This document shows, in pieces, positions 12,501-23,100 of a stretch of 64,000 bases of DNA (the first letter of the stretch is position 1; the number at the start of each line of letters is the position of its first letter). The notes beneath the pieces are model-generated. The model worked only from the letters and a program-made list of their open reading frames with translations. It did not search any database and was not told where the DNA came from. Both the position numbers and the translations under genes were made by a program. The stretch is taken from assembly GCA_903813345.2 (NCBI GenBank), contig CAIIXF020000008.1, positions 22,554,822 to 22,618,821 of the forward strand, read 5' to 3'. This stretch comes from Owenia fusiformis (Eukaryota; Annelida; Polychaeta; Sabellida; Oweniidae).

Positions 12501-15305
12501 TATATTCTATAACTTACTTAAAATAATCAAGTGCATTCACAGACAAGGAATTGAGGAAAGTAAGATTGTCAAACCAAATGAAACTGGAACAAGAAAAACT
12601 TGTTATCAGGATAGCAAGAATACTGTTCATCTATTTAAATTAAAATTTTTACATATGGTAATAATTTATTTGCTAATAATTCATTGTTTGTGAGTGTGCA
12701 TCAACCTGGCCCTCATGACGAGCAACCAAGCCAAAACTTTGATTTCAAATTGTTTTCAAAAAAACTTTCATCGCACATTTTATATTTTTTACAGTGCCAA
12801 CTTTGAGGACATTGTGTCTTGTTGCAGCCTTAGACTTTAAGCTGAATACTGACATATTACCCATGGAAATAAGGTATGTCATACATAGGGAATCTCAATG
12901 CCTTTCTCCAGTTTGAATTTACAGTAAAACTTATGTGAATGGAACACCTTTTTGGTACCTCAGAATAGAATTCCACTTAGGAGGTGTTCTACTAGCAGAG
13001 ATTTATGTTCATGGTTTACAGAAAAGTGTTCCACTTCAGGGCCGTAGGAAGGTCTAAAGCTAAATTCAACACTACGCCAAAAATCAAATCATTTATATAT
13101 CGAAAAGCCTCTTTTATGCTCGAAACACGTCATTTTTACGAAGGCCCCCACGAAGTGGGCGGAGCCATTCGTTCTATGGACCGACTGTCGACCAGTCACG
13201 TGACCAAAAGTCCGCCATTATTACCTTATATGGCAAATCATCAAAGCAACGATCACGACGTCATATGTTGTGTTTGTGATGAAGATATGACGTAATATAA
13301 CATAAACTATGACATCACTTACTGCCCTATCAACTAAACAGACAAGAAAGCTAAACGTCACTCATCACAGTGTTTATTATATTTTAATTTGTGACGTCAT
13401 TAACATGTTACCTAGCCAACAGAAAACAAGCAGTAAAATGCAGTTTGTTCATTGTCTTTCTCTCCTCTGTGGTATTTCCATAAAAAGTGGATCAGTTTTG
13501 TCAAAATAGCATTATGGCCTTCGTATTTTTCTAGTGTCATTTTCACTTGATTTTCTTGTTATAGTAATACAGTACCTTTCTATGTGCTTAAAATGTTCGA
13601 ATGTCTTTCATCATATAAAATCACCATGGGAAGACATCTTTTAAATCTTGACAATACAGATTTAAGAAACTAGTATGATCAATTGATTTAAAGAAACATA
13701 TCCGTGATCAATGATACAACTAACTCTAGTGTCTGCAACCCTTTGCAAGTCCAAATACCCCCCCCCCCTCGACAAAGGTAAAATCGAGGTCAACGTGTCT
13801 TTGAGGGGTGTAGATTTTTGACATTTTGTGATACATGTAATTTTTTAATTGCCTTTCAAAATTATTGTTGGTGCCTAAATGCTATATTATCCAAAAATAA
13901 TATTTTCTTTCAAATGAAATACAAATTAAGGTAAAAGCTTTTCTTGAACAGAAGTTACGTACTTCCAAAACTGAATTGAAATCATTGGAACGCGTAATTG
14001 AATAATCAACAAGTTCAACTTTTTGCAAGGCTATTTTTCTAGCTTGGGTCACAGTGGCCCTTTTTGGCGTAAAAATCAATGTGATTTGGAGTGGAGGGGT
14101 TTAACATTCATATTTCAAGAAGTACTACAAATAACAACAATTAGTGACTTCATAAGATAATATAGAAATGCTGACTTATTATTATTCCAATATAATGTCG
14201 GTCCATGATTTTCCTTAGCAACCACATAGCAACAGAATTTAAATCGAATTAGTGAAATTGAAAAATCGGTGGCAGGTTAGAATAAAATATCATTATACTT
14301 CTGATACCACAGTTTACATAAGCATTACGGAACATGCACAAAAAGTTGCAAAGGTATATCATCAAGTAGTTTTTGAAAAACTGTTTTCTCTGAAATTCGT
14401 GAAAAGAATGTGATTCGTGAATACTTGGCAAAACTGTATTTTACTTTTAAAATTCATAAGGTAGTGAATATACAGTGGCTTGATTTTCATGAAATAAAGC
14501 ATTTTGGAAAGGGAATTCAATCTGTTAAATGAGTACTTACCAAACAGAGCAGTATAATGATTAATTTTTATTGGAATAAACTTCTGACTATCATAACTTA
14601 ACTTTACCCCTCCACCCCAAATCACCTTGATTTCTACGCCAAAAAGGGTCATATATCTGTGGCCCATGCTAGAAATATAGCCTTGCAAAAGTACCATTGA
14701 AAAAATTGAGCATATCACATTGTGTCCAAAAAACATTTCTTTAGTATTCTCGGGATTACAAACAATTTATTCACGGTGAGAGAATATGACTAAAGAACAG
14801 GGAAATTAATAAGCTTTTTTATTCTCACTTTTCAACACTCAAATTGGCGTACATTGTTCTTACGCCACTGCACAGGTTTTATTGTACCATAATATCTTTC
14901 TGTAATTTGTATGAGAAATAATGTAATAAAAAACAGAAATATGTCATAAATACATATATTCTCAATTAGCATTACATTTTATGGGTATAAATGAATATGT
15001 GAAATGTTCATCAATGGATTCAATGATAAGAACACTTTATTGAGTGAGTGTCTCAATTAAGTCTTTGGAGGGTTCTATTTTTTTTGTACTGAATAGAAAA
15101 TCCTATCAATTTAACCTATTACCCAAATATACTGTAGATATATATTGTGGCCTTTATTTGAATGGAATTACACTGCAGTTGAACAACAATACTAGAGATA
15201 AAAATGATTAATGAAAAGCCTATTTGTATCTTCAGGTGGGAGTTGGCAGCGATGACTACGAACAGCAATATAAGTCGACCCCTTGTGCGCTGCTCTAGTG
15301 GGTGA
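3567..15305 (+). CDS. KLHDC3: Kelch domain-containing protein 3 (CUL2 substrate receptor), 3' eight exons
   Basis: Exons: 3567-3682, 5063-5137, 5497-5710, 6310-6396, 7141-7249, 11431-11504, 12795-12873, 15236-15305. All introns are GT-AG, phases agree, and the joined frame is 273 codons plus TGA. Kelch repeats show FGG turns (IFGGYEEE, YIFGGRSD, YIFGGYNG, LFGGTS) and paired Arg-Arg/His-Ser motifs such as ARWRDFHSAT and GPCPRRRQCC, which I recognise from vertebrate KLHDC3. The C-terminus (RWELAAMTTNSNISRPLV) is the KLHDC3 signature. The family forms a beta-propeller that binds C-terminal glycine degrons and docks on Elongin B/C-CUL2. The VHL box that does this docking is present. Human KLHDC3 has about 382 residues, so roughly 100 N-terminal residues lie upstream of the window. 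The protein ends in glycine. Confidence 0.94.
4135..4807. mobile_element. GC-rich 673-bp MITE with TAA target duplication (Harbinger-like)
   Basis: The left end GGCCTAGTCACATAGCCCGG is mirrored by the right end, giving a terminal inverted repeat of about 28 bp. TAA flanks both sides (4132-4134 and 4808-4810), as in PIF/Harbinger insertions. The interior is a CpG-dense island built of many CGGCCG and CACCGAGCTC-type words, wholly unlike the AT-rich surroundings. No transposase is encoded. The reading frames on both strands here are by-products of the base composition. It lies in the intron between KLHDC3 exons 3567-3682 and 5063-5137. Confidence 0.75.
4908..5033 (+). mobile_element. Helitron 3' end (truncated copy) abutting a KLHDC3 acceptor
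   Basis: The segment ends in a short hairpin (ACTC CGGA GAGT) followed 14 bases later by CTAG, the hallmark of a Helitron 3' terminus. The wording GTTGCTGTTTTTCTAG is shared with the minus-strand copies at 56714 and 60012, and the upstream ~100 bp match the copy at 8802-8928. No 5' end is visible, so it is a truncated insertion. Its last base is 29 nt before the exon at 5063. Confidence 0.65.
5179..5194 (+). repeat. G16 homopolymer in KLHDC3 intron
   Basis: An uninterrupted run of 16 G in an otherwise AT-rich intron, on the transcribed gene's sense strand. It could form a G-quadruplex in the pre-mRNA. Length is likely polymorphic. Confidence 0.9.
8065..8514. mobile_element. 450-bp MITE nested in the 2.0-kb transposon
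   Basis: Inverted repeats of about 33 bp begin GGCCATAAGAAGTAGATTCT at 8065 and are mirrored at 8482-8514 with one mismatch. TAG flanks both ends. The near-identity of the arms suggests a fairly recent insertion. No coding capacity is seen. Confidence 0.7.
8802..8928 (+). mobile_element. Helitron 3' end, diverged copy
   Basis: It aligns with 4908-5033 over its whole length and ends in a hairpin CTCA-AG-TGAG followed by TTGCTATTTTTCTAG. The hairpin bases differ from the other copies but still pair, which supports a selected structure. No matching 5' end was found. Confidence 0.5.
9787..9945 (+). pseudogene. N-terminal fragment resembling hAT/ZNF862-type transposase-derived proteins
   Basis: The short frame begins MPGPLRSFRPDWKAGWPW and continues LKYNDGKMTCGICQSD. 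This fits the F-x-x-x-W...WPWL-x-Y...MTC-x-I-C pattern at the start of hAT-derived ZNF862-like proteins. It stops after about 50 codons and no catalytic part follows. It lies in a KLHDC3 intron, next to a second transposase-like fragment. The identity rests on the motif alone. Confidence 0.4.
10196..10489 (+). pseudogene. Fragment resembling the N-terminus of Crypton-type recombinase-derived proteins
   Basis: The 97-codon frame contains SRFKNIEDEDIICLLESKDS followed by QNTKKNLKL. This resembles the 'RF..l...DI..Ll..kds.NTKK' entry segment of tyrosine-recombinase (Crypton/DUF3504) proteins. The catalytic domain is absent, and the frame ends inside the large palindrome at 10480-10611. About 100 bp upstream there are promoter-like motifs (GATTGGTC, an inverted CCAAT box, and TGACGTCA, a CRE). 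It is likely a truncated element rather than a host gene. Confidence 0.4.
10480..10611. repeat. 132-bp near-perfect palindrome
   Basis: The left arm starting ACAATTATAGACCTCTCCA is mirrored by the right arm ending TGGAGAGGTCAATAATTGT, with only about 16 nt unpaired in the centre. The arms also share the 20-mer TACTGTCAAAATTATATCCC. As RNA this would form a hairpin of nearly 60 bp within the KLHDC3 intron. Confidence 0.85.
11505..12120 (+). repeat. Minisatellite of 28-30-bp units carrying splice-donor motifs
   Basis: About 19 imperfect units of the form TTTTCTATGTCCTTGACATA plus GGTGAGTCTG lie directly after the exon 11431-11504. The unit copies the end of that exon (CTCTATGTCCTGGACCTAA) plus its donor (GTAAGTCTG). 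Roughly nine units keep a strong AG|GTGAGT or AG|GTAAGT donor. Many units are 30 bp, equal to ten codons. Confidence 0.85.
12795..12873 (+). CDS. KLHDC3: KLHDC3 exon encoding the VHL box
   Basis: With the split codon from the previous exon it reads MPTLRTLCLVAAL then DFKLNTDILPMEI. TLRTLCLVAA fits the BC-box pattern (small-L-x3-C-x3-aliphatic), the Elongin C docking site, at 12800-12829. LPMEI fits the CUL2 box at 12857-12871. This is direct sequence support for assembly into a CUL2 RING ligase. The exon ends in phase 2 and joins 15236 to give the conserved IRWEL. Confidence 0.9.
13037..14873. mobile_element. Possible ~1.8-kb DNA transposon with internal inverted repeat
   Basis: The left boundary CAGGGCCGTAGGAA and the right boundary TTACGCCACTG resemble inverted termini (consensus CAG-G-CGTA-GAA), but no target duplication is clear. 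Inside is a strong inverted repeat: 14022-14107 pairs with 14598-14700 and shares the words GCCAAAAAGGG and CCCCTCCA. The short reading frames at 13005 and 13309 match nothing I recognise. It lies in the last KLHDC3 intron. Confidence 0.4.
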
Positions 15306-15739
15306 TTGGTTCATTTCATTACCCAGGATTCCTGTTGTGAAAATCCATGAGTTATTGCTTGTAGACTCTCTGATGTTAGTGCTCCCCCTATGGCATTAAA
15401 GGTTGAAAGGTTGGACTGTAGCTAGTTAATAGCTACGACTGTAGCTAGTTAATTGCTACCTTGAAGCATCGACAATTAGACACACTACTCTCTGTCTATA
15501 ACAAATGATTCTGCAGTTTTGGTACTGTCAGGATCTTAACAATCTCAAATGTTATGTTTGATGTTCTAACTTCATTTTCCAATTGGACATAGGCACTCTA
15601 CTATACCTTGCATTTGGTCTACATGAGCAACCCATTAGGCTTATCAGTAATGATTATGTTATTTGTTTTTATGTGTCTGCTGCTTATGAATGGTTTATTG
15701 GATGACTGTTAGATGTTAATAAGGTACTTTTAAAAATAT

Positions 15740-15745
15740 AATAAA
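15740..15745 (+). terminator. Candidate KLHDC3 polyadenylation signal
   Basis: AATAAA, 435 bp after the KLHDC3 stop codon and the first clear hexamer I noticed in the 3' region. No transcript end can be shown from sequence alone. Confidence 0.4.
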
Positions 15746-17679
15746 CAATACAATTAGACAAACAAAATCTCTTATGAATTTCTAGGGGTTAGGTATAGTA
15801 GAGTGATAGGCTAGATCCAGATATTGTATCTCATATTAAAAAGTGGAGATGATATTAAGCTGAGCCTCCAATAATGAAGAGTAGCCATTCAATGAATACA
15901 ATTTTACACTAACTTATACTTACAGTATCTGGTATAAATAAAACCATGCTAAAACTCTATTATATCTAAATCATTACACAAGATAGTTAACAATATCGAA
16001 ATCAATCAATAAATCTACATGTATTCATTACATTTACATTCTTACATGCTATAATCAGGACAGTTTCCCAACTATGGTATCCATTGGAAATTCGATTTCC
16101 TAAATGATGTTACTTTTTCTATAGCATTTATTTTTTAACAGTCATATATTTGTTGTTATATATCATTATAAAGTCATTAACATGCTGTAATGTGTTGCTT
16201 TTACATATTTTTTCATTTCCTGTGTCTCTATTTAAGCATGGTTGTTAATTTCTAAATTATGTATCCAACACCTTGGGTTTCTTATAACATTCACTCAGTC
16301 TATTTCTGAAAGAATTCTTAGTAGGTCTCATGGGGCCCTGACATATACAGATAACAGTAGTAAAGCATCATTTTATTCATGGATCTCACAGCATCATTAA
16401 ACGTAGTTCTGGTTATGTGATACACCCATACAAAAAGGTTCTTATTCCCACAATGCTCATTTTATATGTAATTTATTAGTCTTGTGGTCAATGCCTCACT
16501 ACAACTATGTTCTTGATATGAGGGAGAAAATAAAATAAAAAATAAACAAGTCAACGATATGATAACAATAAAATTGTAAGATGTATAATTGAGGGATACA
16601 CCTACTAATATACGTACACCTACCTTTACCCTAACATTTGTTTTTTGATTTAACAATCAAAATGATGAACCAATCACAGAATTCACGTACTGGATAACAC
16701 CTTATAAGGTGAATATTCATGGGTTCATCAGTGCTGGTCTCAGAAAGGTAGATGTAATATGGAAGCCAATTAGAAGAATATAATTGGCAGCCATGAAAAT
16801 ATGTTAACATACTTTGTTACAGAGGTGTTTGTTCATCTTAGTGTAGTGTTTGATGGCATTTTATTGTATTGTTATAAAGTACATCTACATGTTATTCATT
16901 ATCAGTGAGATGAACCTTCTGGATCTTTTCGTAACAAAATGAATTTCATGTTTTTACCTTGTGGCGTACAGAGTTAATTATATGTTTAGTGTCCCGTTAT
17001 CTTAGGAGATTGGAATGTGAAGAATTAAAATCTTAGGAATGGAATGGACATTAAACGTGTATTTATTTTTGAATGGCCTTATTTATTTATTGGTTTATTT
17101 CTCTTGAAAGCCCATGGTATATGTAAACTACAGAATAAGATCATTGGCTGTTTACATTATCAGTCATAAATACAGAGCAGCTTAATTGTTTGTGTGAGGA
17201 CGTGAACTACTCTAAGACTATGTTGTTCCTATAGAAACAGAAACACTGGGGTTACTTTAACCTAATATTTGTAATAATATATTTTACTGTTCCTCTATGG
17301 CACTTTCTGAGTCCTTTAATAACTATTGTCATGTCTGCAATAATGGGATAAACTCATTAAATTGTGTATCATCATCCTTGAAAATGTAATGGTGCAGTGT
17401 AGCGTTATCCGAAGCACCAGAGAGATTGACTGTTTATTCTCTTCTGCTTACTCTCACATGCACTCAAATACTTCTTAGATGAAAAATGTTTTTTAGTGTT
17501 TCAAGCAGGACCAGTATTATGATAATATAAACTCATAAATGCTCAGATAGCACCAAACAATGCCTTTTATGTGAAACTTATTTCTTATTCAAAAAGTGTA
17601 GATGAAGTTCTCTTTTAGAGATGTGAAGACAAACTGGAGGAGACAAATGTTAGAAAATACACAATCATTATGTTTCAGT
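15746..17679. other. Intergenic AT-rich DNA, nothing recognised
   Basis: No conserved frame, RNA gene or repeat was recognised between the KLHDC3 3' end and the LINE remnant. Confidence 0.5.
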
Positions 17680-18360
17680 TTTCAGTTTCAGTTTAGTTTT
17701 TATTTCTACCCACACCTGTGACATAAACATGTAATACAAAATTGATACAATATCTTATGACAGTTGGTTTAACCTTTCAAAATACTTTGTAAAAATTTAC
17801 TAAGTTGAATTGTTAATACCTTTTATTTGTAAATAGTGCAGTTAAGTTATACATATTTGGCCTGTTTTGGAAGTATGGTTTTAAATATTTCTCCCTTTGT
17901 TCTTTAAGCAATATACATTCTAGTGAAAAAAAAATATTCATCACCTAATTTATTACAATGGTTACATATTCTTGAATGTCTTGGTATATTATCATATCTT
18001 CCAATTTCTATTGGTAAATTACGATTTGACATCCTAAATTTTGTTATGTACAGACGTATGCTCAATGGGTGGTGGAGATAAGATTCAAAGTTAATATTGG
18101 TCTTAATTGCCTTGTATAAATGATATGTGCTTTCCTGTAGGTTTGTATTCTATTTTTGAATAAATTGATCTTTTAGTTTGCGTTTGACTCTAACTTCAGT
18201 GCAAATCTACTATCAAAACTTTGAGATATCCAGATATTTGGAAAACCACATTCATTTAAAATATTCTCTACACACTTTAAGCACTGTGATTTATAAATAC
18301 CATTTGTAAAACTATATATTATCCATGGTGAACGGTGGTCAAATCGGGCCAGAAAGCTGT
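17680..18360 (-). pseudogene. Decayed LINE: C-terminal end of a non-LTR reverse transcriptase ORF
   Basis: Read on the minus strand, with several frameshifts and stops, it gives LRMSNRNLPIEIGRYDNIP and ICNHCNKLGDEYFFSLEC. This is the 'R.SNR.LPIE.GR...C..C...H/F..EC' tail that follows the reverse transcriptase in CR1/L2-like elements. The intact LINE at 35633 has the same arrangement ([11 protein letters not shown] ... [17 protein letters not shown]). It is a 5'-truncated, inactive copy. Confidence 0.6.
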
Positions 18361-18476
18361 ATTTATACAGGGTGACCCCAAAAAACAGAACCTTCTAAAA
18401 GTGTACTAATTTCTTAAATATCTATCCTATCAATCCAATATTAGGAATCATTGTCATATTGGCTACCTTCCTCAAT

Positions 18477-18854
18477 TACCCTGCGTGCAGAGTCTAGTTA
18501 AACTACACTCTGCCTAGTAGAGACCATATTACAGTTTAGTAGCCCCGCCCCCACGACGGGTACCGGTGACAGTTTGAGTAATAAATCACTTCTGACCTAC
18601 GCGCTGACCTTTCTTCCACCATTCAGCGAGCTTGAAGAAACACACGCCAAAAGCGTTCTAACTAAATATGCTCATGTCATTGGTCAATTCCGGGCTCAAC
18701 AATGACATCAGAAGGAATGACCATATATAGAACGTCGGTCAAATTTGGCCGACGAACACTGATTGGCGCGGTGAGTTCACAGGTTTATTTTAGTTTGAAA
18801 GAGTGAAGACGAAGCTCTCTTTTAAGAAGTGAAGTCAAACGAATGCAAAGGGTA
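18477..18854. mobile_element. 378-bp element with perfect 9-bp target duplication (Mutator-like?)
   Basis: It is bounded by TACCC...GGGTA and flanked on both sides by TTCCTCAAT (18468-18476 and 18855-18863). A 9-bp duplication is typical of Mutator/MULE transposons. The two ends share only a short inverted repeat. It holds a possible TATA motif (TATATAGAACG) but no frame. An internally deleted copy lies at 28084-28161. Nested in the mariner-like element. Confidence 0.75.
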
Positions 18855-19035
18855 TTCCTCAATACGTTTGAAAGCATGTAAGTTGTATAACAGCAAACAT
18901 TGCCAGTGTTTGGGGAATAAAACTTTTTAACCCGAATGTAATGCTGTAAATATAATTATTGGGTTAACATTTTCAGTTATCGGTATAGGGTTTCACAAAT
19001 GCATTTTAATCAATTCCTTGTATATGTAGTTAAGA

Positions 19036-19185
19036 AATATAGACCCAATAGCAGGGGTAATATCGTCGAATACACCCCGCAGGGCTAGGCACAAACGTTT
19101 TCTGTAACCCGAACGTTCGAAAGCTTTCGTCCCTAGCCCTAAGGGGTGTATTCAACGATATTACCCCTGCTCTGAGGTCTATATT
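19036..19185. repeat. 150-bp imperfect palindrome
   Basis: The left arm runs from AATATAGACCCAATAGCAGG. The right arm mirrors it and ends CTGAGGTCTATATT. The central part also pairs (GGGCTAGG with CCTAGCCC). It is of the same general type as the palindromes at 62553-62670 and 62682-62820. Confidence 0.75.
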
Positions 19186-20136
19186 ACGATTCGAACATGA
19201 AAACTCACCAAAATGTTTCGAATATTCATTATGGTCCACCATTACTACTGCCCGCCGTTATGACGTCACACATTACTCAAATCACCAGGGGTATGTTCGC
19301 GAATATACCCTGGGTGAAATGATTACTTTGTTCACAGTTTATAGAAGACGCGTGAATACAGTTATGTTCTAATGAATAATATTGCACTGCTCAGGTGACC
19401 ACAAAAAGTGCGCAAAAATAAGGATGACAGTCTTATGTTAATAAATCGTGTTGTCTGGGGAAATATCACAAGCTTTGTAGTCAAAATAACAAAAGGGATG
19501 CTATTTGTGCTAAAAACAAGATAAGAGATTCTTCAATTGGTTTTAGTACAACTTTAAGACAGTAGAATGATCACTCAAGACCATTGCATGAGATGTGATT
19601 TCAAACGCAAATGTTAAATAATGAGTTGGGAGAGGAAAAAAAGAGAACTGTTAAACACCTGAATGGAAAAAATTACCAGCTTACACCTATCTAGGGAGTT
19701 TTCTAAGAATGGGGGTATGAGAACACCTGAAAGCACTGTGTGTGATTGCATTGAACAAAGTTCAAAAATATCGCTCAGAAGGTGCAACCACACCTGAAGA
19801 TGACTTAAAGGTTGCTGGAAGACTTCCTCATTAATGATTTTACCCTCTATAATCACAAAATACAGCTTAACGAGAAGCTAAAAAAAATGTGATGGGTTTA
19901 AAAGAACGATGTGTAACCTTTTGGTTGACATGAAAATCTTTCATTTTCTTTTCATTCAAAAGTGGGCACATTTTTAAAATGGCCATAACAAGAAGAATAT
20001 TGAATGTTATGTAACTTTGGTCTCACATTGTCATCCATAGATTGTAGTTTCTGTACATGAAAACTGAAGCTGATTACTTATGTATTAAAGAAATTATTTC
20101 ATTTTTGGAGGGTTCTGTTTTTTGGGTCACCCTGTA

Positions 20137-23100
20137 TATATTCATGTGACTGGCATTTGGGACAACATGTAGTGGGGGATGTAAAGACTATTTCAGGTAC
20201 ATGTTTTCGTTTGGAACACTATATGCTATACTTAAAAGACCTTTGGATTAAGATGGGTTATACTCACTATTGATTTACCACTCATATTCTGTAATTTGAA
20301 GAAGTATTAGTGCTTCACTTCACATATCTAAAATATCAATATCCTTTCACATATCAATTTTAATCTAATTATAATTATAAAAATAAGATTTCCTCAATTG
20401 GTGAACGCCATGTCTCACTCAATAAAATAATTTGGTCAGATGCTGGTACTACACCACACTCACTGTCTAAAACTTGGCACGAGACCAAGCTCTTGGTTTA
20501 CAGATGGAGGATAGGTCATTGCCTGTGTATAATTGGTGGGGCATTATCTCATTATAGAGATCATAGCGTCAAGTAGTCTGCTGCGTCCCATGTGATTGAA
20601 TACCTCACAAGACTAATTTTGATCTAGGATGTTTATTCTTCGCAGTTTGTATTAAATTCTTGAGTTTTTATACCATATTTTGTGGATGACCAGTTGGGAT
20701 TATATTGGTCCCTAGTCCTATGAACTTGAAATCAGTGGACTCCCTAATATCACCTTTCTCTAAACTGTGCGTGCCCATCTCTATTCTTCCACCACTATAA
20801 ACTGATGAGGTTGCAGAAATAGATATTAAAGGTAAACGACTGGAAGCCAGAATATATTGCTCCACCTCCAATAAGACGATCTGATTTACATTAATTGTAA
20901 ACTGAAATCAAATACTTAGTCGTGCACTTCGTTTCAAATCTGAAAATGTCATGTGTGTATTTTTGCTAACTACATACTAAAAGTTTCTTACCAGATGAGC
21001 CAGTAAGACTTAGAGCAAGATGTTAAGTTTCTTCAAACAGCAAGGTTTGTTCTACTTGAGGCACATATAATTATTACAAATACTGAATACATGTATTTGA
21101 ATCTTATTGCAATTGTAGTCATGTACTAAAATGTAAAACTGGATGCTTAATGTTCAAATTTATTCATAATTTTGTACCTTTAGGCAATAATATTTCTTTT
21201 GGCATTTGACGTGACCTCTGGGGTTAGCCTCACAGTTTCACTGTTTCCATGACATTTTTTAATTCACACTTGTTATTAAAAGTTGACATTAAAATCCATC
21301 AGTGAAATGTCAACAGGTGTGAAATGTCACAGGAGAATGCAAATTCTGTCTGAATAAAGATTAAAATTATGTGATTGAGCACAGCACACATTACAAAATA
21401 AACAGATGAAATGTAAAAAAATTGTTTAGATTGTTTAGAAGAACATTATAACTAAAGTTATCAAATTGGTTGAATCTAGTGGCTTTCCCATCTTTATGAA
21501 TGCACTGTTTAGTAGATACATGTTATTCTAAACAAGTTTCACACACACTAAACTGTTCTAATGTGGTTGTATTTTCTCAGCTACCACTAGTGCCACTTCA
21601 AGAACAGATTTTTTGTTATTTTATTTGTTTGTTTTATTTTATTCTGAGCAGTTTTCTAAGAACAGAAATATTTTTGTTGAGAAGTGAAAAATTTTGTAAA
21701 CCCCCATATTCAAATCCTAAAATAATCTCGAAGACAATGTTTTCTAGGCTTAATTTTTCAAACATTTGTTTTGTTTAAAAGTAAATCTACCTTATAACTA
21801 TCAAAGCAAAGATATCTACATGTAATTGTAAATGTATATGTACATGTTATGTACATGTAAAGTAAAGCCTCTATATCAGAACACCTGGCCAATCTAAATA
21901 CTTCCCAATTGGAACACTTTTTGGTCCCTTCTTTCTTCCCATTGACTACCATGAACACATACCAATTTGAACAGTTATTTTGAAAATGAACCTGTATAAA
22001 ATGAACACTATCCATAGAATATCACATGTTTCATACAAAGTTGCTCAAATACTTTATTTCAATGATAGTTTTAGTGTGATATCCAAAGTTTTGGGAAAAC
22101 TTTAATGGTTGCAATCATAGGGTATCTTTCTAACATGACTAACAAATTTATTTGAGTCAAATTTTCAAATTATTGAATGCCATAAAGTTATGTGGTCAAT
22201 AGAACTATAAATATTTATTGAAAATATTCTTCAAAATCCATAATAAGGTGCAAACACCTCAATATGTGTGCAGACCTTCTTATCTGAACACTTTTGGCAT
22301 TCGGATTAGACAGGTGTTACTGCTTAGGCATAGCCAGGGGGGTAATATGAAAATAGAACCATTAGATAGAAGAAGAAAGGAGATTGAAAATGCTTTTTAT
22401 TTGCTCAATTTTGAAGGAAGTTACATCAATTTTTGTAAAATTATAAAATTAAAAACAAATCTTAACATTTTTTGGGCTCGCTTATGCCACAATCGCACCC
22501 CCCCCCCCTCAATGCAGGTGATGAAAATTCTGGCAATTTGGTTGGGAGACGTCATTGAAGACAATCCTGCATTTTGATGCCATATCTCTCTCTTACTTGG
22601 ATCATTATATAGTGTAAATCATGTGAAGGGAATTGAAAGGACTGTCAGCATAAAGACATGTTCCCTAAGGCTAAGACTGCTATATTATGAGTACTAGTTG
22701 CTATATTGTGAAGACTTTATAATATGTTATGAAGACTGTAATGAGTGTATTATATTTACAATGTACTCTTTCTGTTATAGCTGTTGTTAGTGTAGTTGTT
22801 TTTGCTTGATTGGAATCATACTTGTAATTCAAACATGTTAAATAAATTATATATATAATTGTTTTAATTTGGATAATTTGTGATTTAATTTGTAGTGAGT
22901 GATAGATTCAGGATGTGTTCATCATCACTGAAACCTAATGGCGTCACAAGTTATATTTGTACTGAAAGCATACACTTCAGTATTTTAATGTTGTTTTATA
23001 TGCAATCCACTCTCTTAAAGTAATATCCATATAAAAATTATAACTTTGTCCATAAATGGTTTTGTCATGATGCATTTTGAATCTGATTAAAATTATTCTT

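Larger units (their letters stand above)
18368..20134. mobile_element. 1.8-kb Tc1/mariner-like element, TA target duplication
   Basis: The ends CAGGGTGACCCCAAAAAACA and, inverted, CAGGGTGACCCAAAAAACAG pair over about 24 bp and are flanked by TA (18366-18367 and 20135-20136). I see no recognisable transposase frame. The interior carries a nested element (18477-18854) and a ~150-bp palindrome (19036-19185). Confidence 0.75.

Noticed and set aside
13005-13509. Two frames of 96 and 66 codons as small genes
   Set aside because: No recognisable domain, located inside a probable transposon in the last KLHDC3 intron.
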